Both the position numbers and the translations under genes were made by a program. A stretch of 64,000 nucleotides of DNA from Myrica gale (Eukaryota; Streptophyta; Magnoliopsida; Fagales; Myricaceae), in the NCBI GenBank assembly GCA_963930655.1, contig OZ005619.1:17693752-17757751 (forward strand), given 5' to 3'. Shown here piece after piece: positions 1 through 17,762 of the stretch (position 1 is its first letter; the number at the start of each line of letters is the position of its first letter). Below the pieces are notes generated by a model, which had not been told where the DNA came from, searched no databases, and saw only the letters and a program-made list of their open reading frames with translations.

Positions 1-122
1 TTATATGAATTTTATTTTTTACATATATAAATAAATATAGCTCTGCTTCAATGGAAAGTAAAACAAAGCCCTGAATTTTGTTTTTATTGGCAGTTGAATT
101 TTGTGCTATGTAATAAATTTTA

Positions 123-325
123 GGATTAAATACAAAATCAGTTCCTGTGTTATAGGCAAAAACCGTTTTAGTCCTTGTGATTCTATTTTCGTTTGTTATT
201 GGTCATCCATCATGAACTGATTTTATCACCTTCTGAAATCACAGGGACTAAATTGATGCTTTTCATATCACAGGGACTAAATCAATTTTTGCGTATAACA
301 CAGAGACCAATTTTACATTTATCCC
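123..325. mobile_element. Mutator-type MITE with 9-bp TSD
   Basis: A 203-bp palindromic element. Its left arm begins ggattaaatac and its right end reads atttatccc; the arms are complementary for roughly 45 bases, including the cctgtgttat / ataacacag pair. It is flanked by a perfect 9-bp direct repeat, taaatttta, at 114-122 and 326-334, the length expected of Mutator-like elements. There is no coding capacity, so it is a non-autonomous MITE. It lies upstream of the CUL1 leader. Confidence 0.75.
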
Positions 326-540
326 TAAATTTTATTTTAAAAATTAAAAGCATGTTGATTTTGAAATTTTTTTATTAAATTTTAATAATAGTATAAATAT
401 TTAAATGATATTTAAATTTTATTTATATATGTATAAAAATTATTATTAATATGTCGATAAAAATAATATTAAAATATAAATTTAAAAATTAGATTTAAAT
501 TTTAAATTTTTATGCGAAAGTTAGCAAAACTAGGCCAAAC

Positions 541-1307
541 AAATACCACCCCCTCTCTCTCTGTCTATACGTCTCACACCTCAACAACTCTCTTTTTGCG
601 GTTTTCACTTTTCTCCTCGGCGCTCTGTCGGAGCTAGTCCTCCCTCCTCTAGGTTCTCGTCCTTGTTCGTCTTCTTATCCATGCACTTCTTTTGTGGCGG
701 TTTCTCTCCTCGTTAGAGTTTCTTCGCCCTTCCAAATCAGGTTTCTCTCTCTCTCTTTCTGAGATTTAGTTTGTGCCTTGTATCTGCCTTTCTACAATCT
801 GGATCTCTTCCTTCTGGTAAGTATATGTTTGATTGAACGTTTGCTTATTCGGAGCTGGATTTCGGAGCACCGATTGGAAGGATTGATTTGTCTTTCTTTG
901 TTTTATTATGACCTTTTTGAAGTCTGATTCGGTTGGGTTTGGAGTCTTGATCTTGTTTGGTTTCGGAGAAACCGTATGAAACAACATGAATTGCAATTTT
1001 GAGATACTGCAACAGCTCCTTCGAGCTTGTGAAGTTGTGAATGGAGATTTTCATTAGCATTTCCGTATTCCTCAGCTGCCAAAGATGACGTTAGGGTTTG
1101 TGGACTGACGAAAGGGAAATTTACTTAGACTTGAATTGTGCATCTGAAATCTTTACTGGGGTTAGTGTTGTGTGGGAATGACTCTTGTTTTGTTCGCGTA
1201 AGTATGTGAAAGTCTCATGATTTTGGTGCTAGAATGTGAGGATTTTAGATGTGGTGTTTTATTTTGCAGCTTTTGGTTTTGGGGTGAATAAGTAAGGGTG
1301 TGGCAGT
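541..1307 (+). promoter_or_regulatory. CUL1: CUL1 5' leader with an intron
   Basis: A CT-rich leader begins near 541-560 (cccctctctctctgtc). It is interrupted by a probable 5'-UTR intron with donor at 817 (ctg|gtaagt) and acceptor ending at 1269 (ttttgcag), and the second leader exon runs to the ATG at 1308. The exact transcription start cannot be read from sequence. CT-rich leaders and leader introns are common in constitutively expressed plant genes; expression level here is inference. Confidence 0.55.
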
Positions 1308-7204
<5,897 letters not shown>

Positions 7205-10200
7205 TGTGGCCTAGTTGGCTATCGTCCAATGATGGTGCTATAGCTACTGCCAATACCAAAGAAAAAGGCTTAGTTCATCGTGGAATCCAAAGCCATATGT
7301 AAATGCCCGTCTGTGAGGTGCCTCATTTGGCGATTGCTCAGAAGCAGTAGCTGAGAAATGCTTGTACATTTTGCCTTCGAAGCCAGGCATGGACAACTAC
7401 CTTCGAGTGTGCACCCAATGTTGAAGAAATTGTAATCTGAATCCGTAGAGCGGGACACCGCTGCAGTTGGATCCCGTCTGTATCTCTGTCCTATATATTG
7501 TGCATTGCTCGCCTCAAGACCTGAATTAGATGATGCTTGTTTGTTAAATTGTTTCTTTACTGCTATTGGAAGAAGTGTCACTCAAAATGCCTTCCCATTC
7601 TCAATCTTAAATTATCAGATGGTCCATCTTCGTATCCGAATCCGCTTTTACATTATTGCTTAATGTCTTTTCCAAGGCAGTGAACAGGTGTCAAAGGATA
7701 TGCTTATTCTTGTCAGAACAAGGCTCGGGGACATTTGGATTCGAAACAGCCGTTGAATGTCTCAATTTGTCATAAAAAAAAAAAGCCAACCGAATGTGCT
7801 GATTGGGTACATATTCTTTGATACAATTACATTTATACGTCTGTAGTCCCATTAATTTTCCTCTGCTAAGTCCTTTGACTTACTGTTCATTAGTTTTAAC
7901 CCCTCAGGGTTTTGTGTTCGAGCCCTTTATACCGATCGAGTTGGACTTCCCTCCATGCTCTTGTTGAAATCTTTCAGGTGTAGCTTTCATTAAGATATGC
8001 AATTTTGGGCCATGATGAAATTTGAGTGCTTTTTCTACCAATTCTACACGGCATCAACTCTTAGGCAGGTAAACAAATTGTGATTAGTCAAATGTGCGAG
8101 AGTAACTTCTTGCAGCCCTAATGGGGCGAGCTCAGATACCAAACAATGAGAGGAAAAGCATTAAAAAGTAGAAAGGTCACAAGCTTGCTTCGTCATATGA
8201 TAGCTTGTGGTGGGTGACACAAGTATTGTCTTTTTTTTTTGGGGGGGGGGGGGGGGGTTCTTTTAAATATTTCCGGAAACTATTTGCAGGAAAAGGATTA
8301 TAACCACAATTTGTCCTGAAAAGGCTAAAGCTGCTCCTTTTTCTAGCTGGAACAATTTGGTCCGTGAAATGAAGGAAATGAAAGTGGTTCAATGAATGCT
8401 TGTGTGAACAAACAAACGTGTCGAGCTTTAATTTACTCATGTAAGATTAAGGTGAGTGAAGCAAAATTAACGGTTCTCTTCGCACTCTCAGCTCTCAAAG
8501 GAAATGGCCAGCAATTGCTTCCATAGGGGGAAATCTCCGCCTACAGCACTCAAGTTTGTCTATACTCTCTTCCAGTGGCTCCACTTTTGGCTTGCTTGGT
8601 CTTCAACACCCCGTTTTCCATTCATGTTTGGCGTGGGCAATTCTCTCAAGCTTGGAAGTTAGGACCCACTTCTGAGATCACTCCCCTCTAGCCCCGAATC
8701 CAAGAAAAAGTAGTTCTTGAAAATGATAGTTTGGGGAAAAGGGCGGTGATGTTCCCCACAAAAACTGATGGTAATGGGGCTAATGGCAAGCTAGGAACAG
8801 CACACCTTTGTGTGAGCACTCGGTTTTCTTGTTAGTGGGTGTAGCCATTTTTCAAAGTTATGAATGAGGCGGCATGCCTGGTTTTGTTTCTCAAACATGT
8901 CTTCCAGCCCATCTATTTCCAACTTGAGCTGTTGTTTGTGATTTTCTAGGGTTTTCATTATTTAGTGTATTTGTTTGAGTTTCATAATATTATTCGATTG
9001 CAAGAGGAGATCGTACTCAGGAATTAAAGTTTCATAATGATTTGATGGAATTTAATTACCTCCATTAAGTTCATCCCATTCTTCACTTGACAATGACATA
9101 AGCCTCTCATTTTTCTTGACTTGACAATTCACAATTGGATTGCCCATAATAATTAAATCTAATTCACCCTGGTTACCATATAGTACACAAATGTAAGTAG
9201 ATTCTGGTTTCCCATGGGCTGATGGAGTAATGGGGGCACAGATAATCATTTAAAGCCAAAATCACTTTCCTCTGCTTCAAACTATGTCATCTTCGCCACC
9301 CACTGAGACTAATTGCAATAATTTACTTCGCTAGTTATGCTTCTGGACTTAATTCAACTGGAGATATTATTTTAGTGCATAGGTCATCTATTGGGACTAG
9401 GACGGATAGCTTTTCAACCCAAATCTTTCACAAACCTCGTTGCATCATCAATTCCTGTGCTTATTTTGTCTCTCAACTTGTTCAGTACGAAAAGTATTAC
9501 TTTGAATACAAAGTGAGCCACGAGGTAAGTTGCTTAGGTAGGTGATTTCAATCATGAAATTCCGAATGATACTTAGGAATTGCCTCAATTAAAATATAAT
9601 AGTCGACTGCGTTGTTTGGTTTGTATGGTCCAGAGATGTTCGTTTGCAAAAGTATTCTAGACTATAATGAATGAAACAAAATTCACAAAAACAACATACA
9701 AAATCTCAAAATATACTACACAAATGCTAATACATTTAACATAAACTTAACAACTTTTCACACAAACTCCAGTATCTTTTAAAAAAAAAATTCTCTACTT
9801 TTTTACCAAAACTCTAATATTTTTTACTAAAAAATTATATCAAATTATCTCTCTACACATTTTTACAAACTCTAATAAAAATTAAATATCTTTAAAATTT
9901 TACACCTACTTTTATACAAAAACTTATAAAACTTCAATCTACATAAATATTTACAAATTTATTAAAAAATCCTAAAAATCTTGCAATTTTTTATAAAAGG
10001 AACATCCCACATTTACTTCAAGTTTTCTGATGGGTTTTTTGCTTGGCTTTAGGTGTTTTACTTGTAGTCAGCCAAGTTTGATTGTTAGTACGGTATTCCT
10101 CTGCCAAAGTTCAATCATAATAGTTACCTCTCCCTCCGTTTACTTCACGTAATTATGTCGCTAATGTTGGAGCTTTCCTTTGTGCGCTGATGATTGTTTG

Positions 10201-10847
10201 CACTTAAATGTCACTCAGCTCAGTCATCAAAAGATCACAACATTATACAACTTGCCCGCTTAGTGCTTCTCTCACATCAACAACATGAATAATAACTCAT
10301 GCATATATATGATTTATTGGCTTGTCCTCTCTCCTACCACTGACAAAAAGCTCCTCCCCTTAAACAATGGAACGCCGATGATTTTGTCCACCTTCTGTTT
10401 GATTCTTTTCCAAATACTGTAGTGGTAATTTGTTGATTATTCGTCCACATGATTGCATGCTTATTTCCTCCTGATTAAGAATGTGATGGAGGAAACAGTA
10501 AAGGTGACATCGGGTTCTGTTTTGTTTTGTTTTCTCATGCTTATTTCCTCCTGATTACAGCTGCTAATTCATCAAAGTACTCTCAGAATTTCAGAAAACA
10601 AAAACTGACAAGAAAAAGCTTGCATTCATTAACGGCTTATACAAAATATTGACCCACCCATGAACAGAGATGTCCAATGATCCAGACCCACTTTGATATG
10701 CATAACCTCTAACTAGTGACTTGGTCTATATTCTATTTACAACCTGTAGCTAGGGAACTGAAAGTTAATCATTCTACTTTTTTTTACTTATTTTATACAA
10801 AGTCCAATGATGGGTATCCGAAGGTGGGGGAGTAAGTGGGGGCCTTC
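7205..10847. other. Intergenic, no gene recognised
   Basis: The first few hundred bases are probably CUL1 3' UTR. The rest holds only short ORFs without family resemblance, a poly-T/poly-G run near 8230-8257, and a very AT-rich stretch at about 9640-10010 rich in acaaactc and taaaatt words. That stretch is bounded by roughly inverted gatgttcg and ggaacatc words and may be a decayed MITE. No tRNA or other RNA gene is supported. Confidence 0.6.
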
Positions 10848-12185
10848 CTACATCAAATCCTTGGTCTCAATCCTGGCAAAGTCCAGGGTTTTCTTGCCTT
10901 GTAACTTGTTTGTTACGTAGTGTGTACTGTACTCTCCATGGCTGTATCTTCTATACTTGCATGGGTTGTTTTCGTCCACCAATTCTGGCATTGGACCAAG
11001 CTCTAGTTCGTAGCTAGGAGCATAGAATGTGACAATTGAGAGCCGATCTTTCTCCTTGTGAGTCACTGCTCTGTGCTCCACGCTCTTGTACTTGCCATTT
11101 GTAAGAACCTGAAGAATTTTGTAAATCAGAAATAGCCCAGTTAAGATATGGATCTTAAACAAAGAAACTACAATATAAGATTTCAGATCTCTTACTTCTA
11201 TGGTGTCCCCAATGTTGATAACTAGAGCATTTGGGATGGGCTTAACAGGCACCCATATGTTATCTTTAAGGATTTGCAGTCCTACTGAGCTGCCCTTTCC
11301 TTGCTGCAGCACTGTGAGGGCACTCCCATCTGAATGTGGGCTTAGACCTAACACCAGGTCAGGTCTTGAACATGGTGGGTAGTAGTTCATCCTTATAGCT
11401 TGCACAGCCACCCCGAACATGTCTGCAAAGACGTCTTCTCTCAAGCCCAGGCTCATGGCTATATATTTCAACAGATTGTTGCAAAGTTTCCTGACTTCTC
11501 TTGAGTAAGCATCTACAGTTTCGCTGCAGGGAAAAAATATGAGGTTAAATAATTAACAAAAAGGTTGCGTACAATTGGGAAAAATAGAGCCAAACTTTTA
11601 CCTGAACTTAGCCGGCTTTGTTGGCCATAGTTTTGGGTTCCTTATGTAGTGGGGTTCAACCCCAAGAGCAAACATGTTGCACCAATCCAGCTTTTGGTCC
11701 TCCGAGAACACAAACGCCTGCCCATATCCTTGAACAGTCCCTGGCGCCATTGGGTACTTCTGTTTCTCTTCCAGTGGTAGCATGAAGAATCCCTTGGCCA
11801 CCTTCTCTGTGCTTTCAAACAAGCTGAGCTCAATTTCGTGGTTAATCACCTAAGAAAATTACAGAGCATTAGCCTACCAAGTTAACATGCCCATTTCTTT
11901 AAGCACTGTAAACTACGCAATCGGTACCTGAAAGAAACCCCACTTTTCACAGGCAGTTGCAAGTTGCACGATTTCACCATGGAATTCATCTCTGTTTCCT
12001 TTTATAAGCTTGGAGAAATCAACAACTGGAATGTCATTTGGTGACGATGGAGTTGGGACTAGTGTTGGCCTCTCGGTTATGTCCCTCACAAATCTTTCTG
12101 GAACTGTAGTTGGCTTAGCCTTTCTCAGTTCTTGGACATCGTCAATGTGCCCGACCTTGATTGGAGATAGGGGTACTGGGGCCAT
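10848..12185 (-). CDS. Fe(II)/2-oxoglutarate-dependent dioxygenase (SRG1/NCS1-like)
   Basis: Four exons, 12185-11928, 11849-11602, 11523-11196 and 11108-10848, join to 364 aa, the normal size for the plant DOXC class. The N-terminal DIOX_N domain carries IPVVDFSKL and the GFFQVINH motif. The C-terminal jelly-roll has the iron triad H232, D234 (HSD) and H290, and the 2-oxoglutarate-binding R300-x-S302. YYPPC is also present. Relatives include SRG1, the NCS1-type oxygenases of Coptis and codeine/thebaine O-demethylases, so a role in specialised metabolism (hydroxylation or O-demethylation) is likely, but the substrate cannot be read from sequence. The standard second metal pair HTD is HSD here, a tolerated change. 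Protein is probably cytosolic, with no signal peptide seen. No frame break. Confidence 0.92.
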
Positions 12186-12254
12186 AGCAGAAGAATTTAG
12201 ATGTCACAAGTGAACACAAACAAATTTACTTGGTTACTCTTCTCTGGAGCAAGT

Positions 12255-12264
12255 CTATTTATAG
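12255..12264 (-). promoter_or_regulatory. TATA box of the dioxygenase gene
   Basis: The minus strand reads CTATAAATAG about 70 bp upstream of the dioxygenase ATG at 12185. That is a strong TATA element at a distance that leaves a short leader of about 40 nt. A TATA-type promoter fits an inducible gene; inducibility itself is inference. Confidence 0.65.
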
Positions 12265-12811
12265 ACGAAGGGAAACATACATCCAAGCACTTTGTTGAGG
12301 CGCTCAGACAGAGAGAGAGAGACGCAATTTGTTGTTTAATATTAAATTTCTATATAACTTTGTGGGACCCGAATTATGAACTTTACAAAATTAAGTCATA
12401 CATGTAGCTCCATATGCACACTTGTTGTCTAGACGACATAAAAGCCCAAACAAAGCCATAGAATTAGCCTCCACTGAAAGTGGTGGTCCAGTAGTCCAAG
12501 GTCACCTCTAATGTCACGATCTAGGTAAATACTGACCATACTTATGCCATACTCCAAAAAGAACTGATTGAATTAAAGATAGGAAAAGATGAACCCATCT
12601 TTGAGTCTTGTTTGATGTAATAAATATCTAATTTAGAGCTTCGCACCCCTGCAACATCTTCACAATTTATTCAGGATATCATGCTTATAGAGTTCAATGA
12701 CTATTTTGTTCCTGAATTCGATGCTATTTGTAGACCATCACTTGATTTATTTATTTATTGGGTCATTGGGGGCAATATTGCTCTTCAACTCCAATTGGGT
12801 CAGTAGAATTC

Positions 12812-13100
12812 TGCAATATAATTCGTAGAACCACTTCCACACTAAGTTTTCACTTGTACACTAACTGCTACCTAGGAAAGGAGGGAGGCATTGAATCAGG
12901 CAAGGCATGGCCCTACAGCTTCTTCCTTTTTCTTCCCAGAGAGAGAGAGAGAGAGGGGGGGGGGATTATGCAATATAATTAGTAGAACCACTTCCACCCT
13001 AACTGCTACCTAGGAAAAGGAGGGAGGCATTGAATCAGGCAAGAGACGGCCCTACAGCTTCTTCCTTTTTATTCCCTGAGAGAGAGAGAGGGGGGGGGGG
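12812..13100. repeat. Tandem duplication ending in GA/G tracts
   Basis: Copy 1 (12812-12968) and copy 2 (12969-13100) both begin tgcaatataatt, share ctacctaggaaa, ggaggcattgaatcaggcaag and ggccctacagcttcttcc, and end in (ga)n followed by a G run. Copy 1 has about 25 extra bases after the first third. The G runs and GA repeats at each copy end suggest slippage or unequal exchange. No gene is present. Confidence 0.8.
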
Positions 13101-15026
13101 TCCTTTCTCCTCTGTGCGACATCTTCATCTCTATGAGACGAACATGTTATTCCTTTTGTTTTGTTAATACTTTAAAAGCTTGGAATCTATCAGTAGTGGT
13201 ACTGGTTGTCCCTTGTTGCAGACTCATGTCAGTGGTAGTAGTAGGGGCCATTCAATTAACGTGCAAGTGGATGTCTCCATCTCTGCAGACCAAATCTAGT
13301 GTTGCTGTCATCATGCCTTTGTCGACCGTCTTCCTCTCCAGAGGGTCTTCGCTTTCCTCAAGACCCTCTGATTTTCATGTCCAAAGATCCTTTTGTAAAA
13401 CCCAGAAAAAAAGTTCGAAGAAAACAAAGAAAGAAGAAGGCTCTAAATAATGCATGATTTATTGGTGTATAACTATTGGTACTAAGCTTTCTCTTAGCTC
13501 TAAATATGCATGATTATAAATCTAGAAATTCCAAGAGGCTCGAGATATTAACCCAGAAAATGTAGTTAGTGGTTGGTGGGTGGGAATGGAACTTTGAATG
13601 AGATAACATATGAACTCCTCACATGTTGTTGCTGAGAAGGATGTAACAGAAAGTTGTCCCCAAAGAAGAGGTAAGGAAAATCGTACTTGAGAATCTTAGA
13701 AAGTTTAAAAAACGATTCTTTTCAGGTATGTGAGGGAGGAAAAGTGAAGCGCAACCAGCAAAAATGTGTTTGGGGAGAGATTCCAGGGTCCAAAAAATCG
13801 AGCTTTAATACGGAGTTGCTTTTCCCAAGAGAATTTCATCATTAGGATCTATCACACACGAGGTCATTAGGCCAAAGTTTTTCCTCACCCATCTCTGGAA
13901 CTAACAGAGGCCATTGACACAGAAGATTCGCCATATTAAGTTCGTACCTTTGTCCCCGGACATGAACAACGTATACAGGACAACTCAGTACCTTCGCCTG
14001 AACAACTCACACACGAGGTCATTAACAGCACTACGTAGTGTCTGCTGGCAATTTGCAATACGCAGCCTACTTGCATACGCTGAAGCCATCACTGATGACT
14101 GATGACTGATGTCGAGCCACTAGCGCATAGAGCCCTTCCTCTGCACGCTTATGTCTAGAGACTAGACATTCAAAAGGTCTATAGAATAATGCGTGCCAGA
14201 CAATTGGGTCTTGGCTGTGCTTCAATCAGCATGCGGGCGACAGCACAGCACTAGCTACCAGAGGACTCCTATCAAACACCTTTCTTCTCATTCTAACGTA
14301 ACTTTTGCTAAACAAAAATTTTAACAAAAATTTATTAAAATTTTACTTTTACAAATACACTTTGCAATTTTACTTTTACTTTTATCTCTCGTTCACCCAT
14401 TTCGATACCACATCTTTTTTAACACAAACACAATATTTTATTAAAAATTTTAATAAAATTTTACAAACAAAAACACTATAAACGTCTTAAAATTTTGGGT
14501 TTTGAATTATTTAAAATTTTAGAGTGCTGGAAGTAATAAAAAGTGAAGAGATGATTTGAATTAATTTTTTTTTATACTTATTTGGAATGAAAAATGATGA
14601 TTTAATGGAAAGAAATAAAATTTTAAAAACTTATTTTATTATAACCCCACAACTTTATTTAACGTAATATATATATATATATATATATTAATTTTAAAAA
14701 ATATAAACCATTTAATAAAATATATTTATATCCGTCTCTTTTTAAATTGTAACATACAATTTAAATATAAATTACGGAAGATTCTTATATATTTCGTGGA
14801 CTTTGTCCAATAACGAGAATTTCTACACGAAGATCAGGCGATGGGCCGGGCCAGTCACATGGGCTTTTACAACTAAACAAAGATTACGCCTAATCTTCTT
14901 TATTATTTTGTAGTAACTGCAAGATTAACGGCTCGCTCACAGATTTATGTGACCAAAATGTCCTCAACTTCATTTTATTAGACGTCTCACCCAAAAAGCC
15001 AGTTGGTGAGTGTGCCTCTGTGACTG
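13101..15026. other. Intergenic DNA upstream of the PPR gene
   Basis: No gene recognised. It holds a short tandem of ctgatga words near 14094-14112, a very AT-rich segment at about 14290-14760 and an (AT)n run at 14667-14689. The last 250 bases before the PPR start are less AT-rich and presumably include its promoter and leader; no clear TATA box was identified. Confidence 0.5.
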
Positions 15027-16847
15027 ATGAAGAGCCTGTTGAACCAAAATCTCGTTTTTGCCCTTACCTGTCCGTCTCGTTCGCGCCAAAAGGAGCTGTC
15101 AAATTTTCATACCAAAGCTTACTGCATTCAACAGCTTCAAAATTGTAACGGCTTTCTTTCTGCAACCTCAGCACACTCCAGCGTTCTAAAAGTTGGTTTC
15201 TTAAACGACACGTTCATTAACAACCATCTGATAAATTGCTATGTCAGACTCCAAAAGATCAAGGATGCAAACAAACTGTTCGATGAAATGCCCGAACACA
15301 ATGTCGTGTCGTGGACATCGCTTATGGCCGGTTATGTCAATGCAGGTCAACCCAAAACGGCTCTTTGCTTCTTTAGGAAAATGGCCGAAAGTTTAATCAC
15401 GCCCAATGATTTTACATTTGCAACTGCAATTAATGCGTGTTCAATCCTTGCCGATCTTGAAGTAGGTAAAAAAATTCATGCGCTTGTTGAAATATTTGGT
15501 TTCCGACCTAATCTTGTTGTTTGCTCGTCACTTGTTGACATGTATGGGAAATGCAATAACGTTGATGAAGCTCGACGGGTTTTTGACTTCATGGGTTGCA
15601 AGAATGTTGTTTCTTGGACTGCAATGATCACTACATATGCCCAGAATGCAAGAGGCCACGATGCACTCCAAGTGTTTAGAGAATTCACTGGCTTGATGGT
15701 GGACCGTCCAAATCATTTCATGTTGGCTAGTCTAATAAACGCTTGTGCAAGCTTGGGTAGACTAGTTTCTGGTAAAGTCGCACATGGGGCAGTAATTCGT
15801 CATGGTCATGATTCCAGGGATGTGGTTGCAAGTGCACTTGTAGATATGTATGCCAAATGTGGGTCCGTTTGTTATTCAGAAAAGGTCTTCAGGAGAATTC
15901 CAAATCCTTCAGTGATTTCATATACTTCAATGATTGTAGGTGCTGCAAAGTACGGACTTGTTAAGCTGTCCCTCAATCTCTTCAGAGAAATGATTTATAG
16001 AAGAATAAAGCCCAACGACGTCACCTTTGTTGGGATCTTACATGCTTGTAGCCACTCAGGGCTCGTTGATGAAGGCATTGGACACTTGAAATCCATGTAC
16101 GTGAAGCATGGGATAATGCCAGATGCGAAGCACTATACATGTGTTGTTGATATGCTTGGTCGCACTGGACGTCTAGATGAAGCCTACAAATTAGCAAAAT
16201 CTATTCGGGTAGACTCTGATGAAGGGGCTTTGTTGTGGGGTACACTACTTTCGGCTAGCAGGCTTCATGGAAGGGTAGATATTGCAGTTGAAGCCAGTAA
16301 GCGGCTAATAGAATCCAACCAACAGGTATCTGGAGCATATGTTACGTTATCAAACGCCTATGCATTGGCTGGTGAGTGGGAGAATGTTCATAGTCTACGA
16401 TCTGAAATGAAGCGTACTGGAGTTTATAAGGAACCCGGTTGGAGTTCGGTTGAGATTAAGGATTCAACTTATGTGTTCTATGCTGGAGATGTAGCTTCAT
16501 GTCCACAGGGGAATAAAGTGGTGAGTTTGTTGGGGGAGTTGGAAGAGAGAATGAAGGAAAGAGGGTATGTGGGAGGGAGCATAGGGTTGGTGTTTGTCGA
16601 TGTAGAAGAGGAGGCCAAAGAACAAATGGTGAGTCTGCACAGTGAAAGATTGGCCTTGGCTTTTGGATTGATAAACATACCTAAAGGAATGACAATCAGA
16701 GTGATGAAGAACTTGAGAATGTGTAGAGACTGTCATGCGGCTTTCAAGCTTATTAGTGATATTGTTGAGAGGGATTTTGTTGTGAGAGATCTGAACAGAT
16801 TTCATCATTTCAAAAATGGGCTATGCACTTGTAGAGATTTCTGGTAA
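15027..16847 (+). CDS. DYW-class pentatricopeptide repeat protein, organelle RNA editing factor
   Basis: A single intronless ORF of 606 aa, typical of plant PPR genes. After a basic, presequence-like N-terminus, PLS-type PPR motifs fill about residues 60-430 (for example LVDMYGKC, VVSWTAMI, PNDVTFVGILHACSHSG), followed by E/E+ motifs (PGWSSVEIKD near 470) and a C-terminal DYW deaminase domain. That domain keeps the HxE zinc/catalytic motif (H538, E540), the CxxC pair (C566, C569), a second metal cluster (HH 593-594, CxC 600-602) and ends in DFW instead of the classical DYW. Such proteins bind one or a few organelle transcripts and convert C to U. It resembles Arabidopsis At4g15720, but this is from memory and orthology is unproven. 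Targeting to mitochondrion or plastid cannot be decided by eye. Confidence 0.93.
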   Translation: MKSLLNQNLVFALTCPSRSRQKELSNFHTKAYCIQQLQNCNGFLSATSAHSSVLKVGFLNDTFINNHLINCYVRLQKIKDANKLFDEMPEHNVVSWTSLMAGYVNAGQPKTALCFFRKMAESLITPNDFTFATAINACSILADLEVGKKIHALVEIFGFRPNLVVCSSLVDMYGKCNNVDEARRVFDFMGCKNVVSWTAMITTYAQNARGHDALQVFREFTGLMVDRPNHFMLASLINACASLGRLVSGKVAHGAVIRHGHDSRDVVASALVDMYAKCGSVCYSEKVFRRIPNPSVISYTSMIVGAAKYGLVKLSLNLFREMIYRRIKPNDVTFVGILHACSHSGLVDEGIGHLKSMYVKHGIMPDAKHYTCVVDMLGRTGRLDEAYKLAKSIRVDSDEGALLWGTLLSASRLHGRVDIAVEASKRLIESNQQVSGAYVTLSNAYALAGEWENVHSLRSEMKRTGVYKEPGWSSVEIKDSTYVFYAGDVASCPQGNKVVSLLGELEERMKERGYVGGSIGLVFVDVEEEAKEQMVSLHSERLALAFGLINIPKGMTIRVMKNLRMCRDCHAAFKLISDIVERDFVVRDLNRFHHFKNGLCTCRDFW

Positions 16848-17753
16848 TGATCATTCAACGTACATTTAGAGTACTATTGCTACACAATATGCTAAAATGT
16901 GTACTCCAACACAACGTAGACATTTATAGAAGCGTGAAAAGATCCCCACTGTTGAGAACCATCCAAACATCACAATTAGATAATAGGAACTGTACTAGGT
17001 ATCAAACAGGCAATGGTTGAGTTACAGGACAAAGTGCTCGAAACCTTGGCCTAAGGACATCAAAGCGCACAATTACTATAACTGATCCAACTTTTTTGGA
17101 GGTTGAGTTTAAAAGGTGTCTCCCTGTATGTTTGGGCTTGTTCACAGATAATAGTTCTTCAGTATCGGCTCCTCCTTCGTTTGCCCCATTTTAACTCCTT
17201 TTACTACAGGGCAATCAGACATTCTGAGGATTCTTTTATTTTCTGAATAATTGTCATATAAGACTTGCATTTCAAAAGTTAGAAAACCTACATATAACCT
17301 AACTTTTACCAGGCTGTAAAAAAGACTGGCAAGATCTCAATAAGGGTTCGAGAAAACTACAATTGCTACATGTTAAACAGAGAAGAGCAGTAGCCAATAA
17401 CGGTAAATATAACTACTGAGATCTATACGGGCTAATAATAAAAGTGCCGACAATCTAGGCACAACAAAGTCCCCGGAGGACCAGAAAAGATCTACAAAGG
17501 ATAGGAACTTTAAACCTTTTTTAAAAAAAAAATCCAGTTGCTCACTTTGGAAAAGAGTAGAAAATTTCCCGCACGTCAAACGCATAATGCCTCGCATGAC
17601 ATCATGTCATCAATACCTGCTCAAACGACTCAGATACTAGATCGCAAGTGGCACAAAACGTTCACTTGTTTTCAGCAGACAGTACCTGGGGTTACAACAA
17701 AACTTCAATAGGAAAAGGATCGAAGGAAAATAATTGGGTGACCAAAAGACATT
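16848..17753. other. Intergenic, no gene recognised
   Basis: Downstream flank of the PPR gene. It includes presumed 3' UTR and no ORF with family resemblance. An A-run lies at about 17521-17530. Nothing else supportable was seen. Confidence 0.5.
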
Positions 17754-17762
17754 ATTCTTTTT

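Noticed and set aside
7900-7965. tRNA-like B box (gtgttcgagccc)
   Set aside because: No matching A box at the right distance and no cloverleaf arms could be paired. At most a decayed SINE fragment.
8241-8257. Long G runs here and at 19478, 13091, 41875, 59394 and 62433 as possible quadruplex sites
   Set aside because: They are uninterrupted homopolymers, often next to T or GA runs; slippage or sequencing artefact explains them as well as any structure. Not reported as regulatory.
9052-9249. Minus-strand 65-codon ORF with an orderly-looking translation
   Set aside because: No family resemblance, no splice-compatible neighbours and no promoter; treated as chance.
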